This document shows positions 22,307 through 22,716 of a stretch of 22,716 nucleotides of DNA, in pieces. Source of the stretch: an uncultured Selenomonadaceae bacterium (lineage in GTDB: Bacteria > Bacillota > Negativicutes > Selenomonadales > Selenomonadaceae); the NCBI GenBank assembly GCA_905235425.1, contig CAJOKY010000028.1, forward strand, positions 1 through 22,716, read 5' to 3'. Within the stretch, counting starts at the first letter, position 1. Every line of letters starts with the position of its first letter. The notes under the pieces are model-generated. The model was given only the letters and a program-made list of their open reading frames with translations, was not told the origin of the DNA and did not search any database. A program made the position numbers and the translations under genes.

Positions 22307-22716
22307 TCAATCTCCTTCCGCGAAGCCGACGTTAATGCAGATATCGCCGAACTCCGTCTTGGCAGTAACTTTAAATGTAACCAATTTTTGAGTTGTCATT
22401 TTGACGCCGGATCCAAAAAATGTTCCAGGCGGTGTAATTCTCATTTCTTTATTTGTAAAAATTCCATTAATTGAGGAAACGCTGTGACCTACAAAAATGT
22501 TTGCCGCCTCTTCTGCTGCTTCGTGTGCGTCTTCTTCGTCCTCAATTTTTTCATTTAACATTTTTTCGGCAAATGTTTTCATGGTGTCGCCGGACATATA
22601 AACTATTGCTCTGCCGCTCGGCGTACCGGTTAAGCCGATTATAATTGCTATACCGTTGACTTCCAAGTATTTCTTTTCGTAAAATTCAACGTTGGTGTTT
22701 ACCTGAATGCCGAGAA
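22307..22716 (-). CDS. CheC/CheX-type protein, 5' part outside window
   Basis: The frame stays open to the window edge, so about 136 C-terminal residues are visible. An in-frame TTG at 22666 is internal, since the sequence before it (NVEFYEKKYLEVNG) continues the fold. It shows the CheX strand pattern and an active-site helix E-x3-E-x2-N (HEAAEEAANI) with Pro 23 residues after the Asn. The first position is thus Glu in place of Asp/Ser. It is distantly related to the following gene, to which it is coupled (TGA, 4 bp, ATG). It probably acts on CheY-P or a related response regulator. Confidence 0.8.
   Translation of the reverse strand, partial: LGIQVNTNVEFYEKKYLEVNGIAIIIGLTGTPSGRAIVYMSGDTMKTFAEKMLNEKIEDEEDAHEAAEEAANIFVGHSVSSINGIFTNKEMRITPPGTFFGSGVKMTTQKLVTFKVTAKTEFGDICINVGFAEGD

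Overview
The window looks like a chromosomal housekeeping segment from a moderately AT-rich, outer-membrane-bearing Firmicute, most likely a member of the Negativicutes. This is inferred from gene content only. Firmicute-type genes (a LonB-type protease, a BofA-family protein, bifunctional Rel, CheX-like proteins) sit beside genes expected in a diderm cell (an ArnT/PMT-type membrane glycosyltransferase and an RTX-like calcium-binding protein).

Layout, left to right. On the plus strand: the 3' end of an unrecognised gene, sbcC, a terminator, then secD-secF-recJ-glycosyltransferase-rel, a tRNA-Pro(CGG) with a near-perfect promoter, an alpha/beta hydrolase, a shortened DsbA/FrnE-like protein, a metallo-beta-lactamase-fold hydrolase and a small exported protein of unknown function. 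On the minus strand follow tRNA-Ser(CGA) and an RTX-repeat protein. A divergent promoter region leads to a zinc-ribbon membrane protein coupled to queC on the plus strand. queC runs convergently into a DUF554 membrane protein, which diverges from a BofA-family gene. The right end is a minus-strand set: two tandem CheC/CheX-type genes (one cut by the window edge), rplI and lonB. The genes cover preprotein export (SecDF), DNA end processing (SbcC, RecJ), the stringent response (Rel), queuosine synthesis (QueC), proteolysis and translation. I see no prophage, CRISPR array or defence island.

The most unusual content is between the genes. At least eight intergenic stretches consist of degenerate tandem repeats with a strict 7-bp period. 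Different heptamer types occur (GTAGTRA, AGCTAAC, CTAATCC/GGGAGCA, GGTAGAG, GAATTAA/AATTTAG), sometimes several types joined head to tail without loss of the 7-bp phase. Most arrays start at, or include, the stop codon of the gene before them. Some contain three-G (or three-C) tracts spaced exactly 7 bp apart, which fits a G-quadruplex pattern, and one has a large internal duplication. They recall the heptanucleotide STRR repeats known from filamentous cyanobacteria, but I know of no described counterpart in this type of organism. They are my main candidate for something undescribed.
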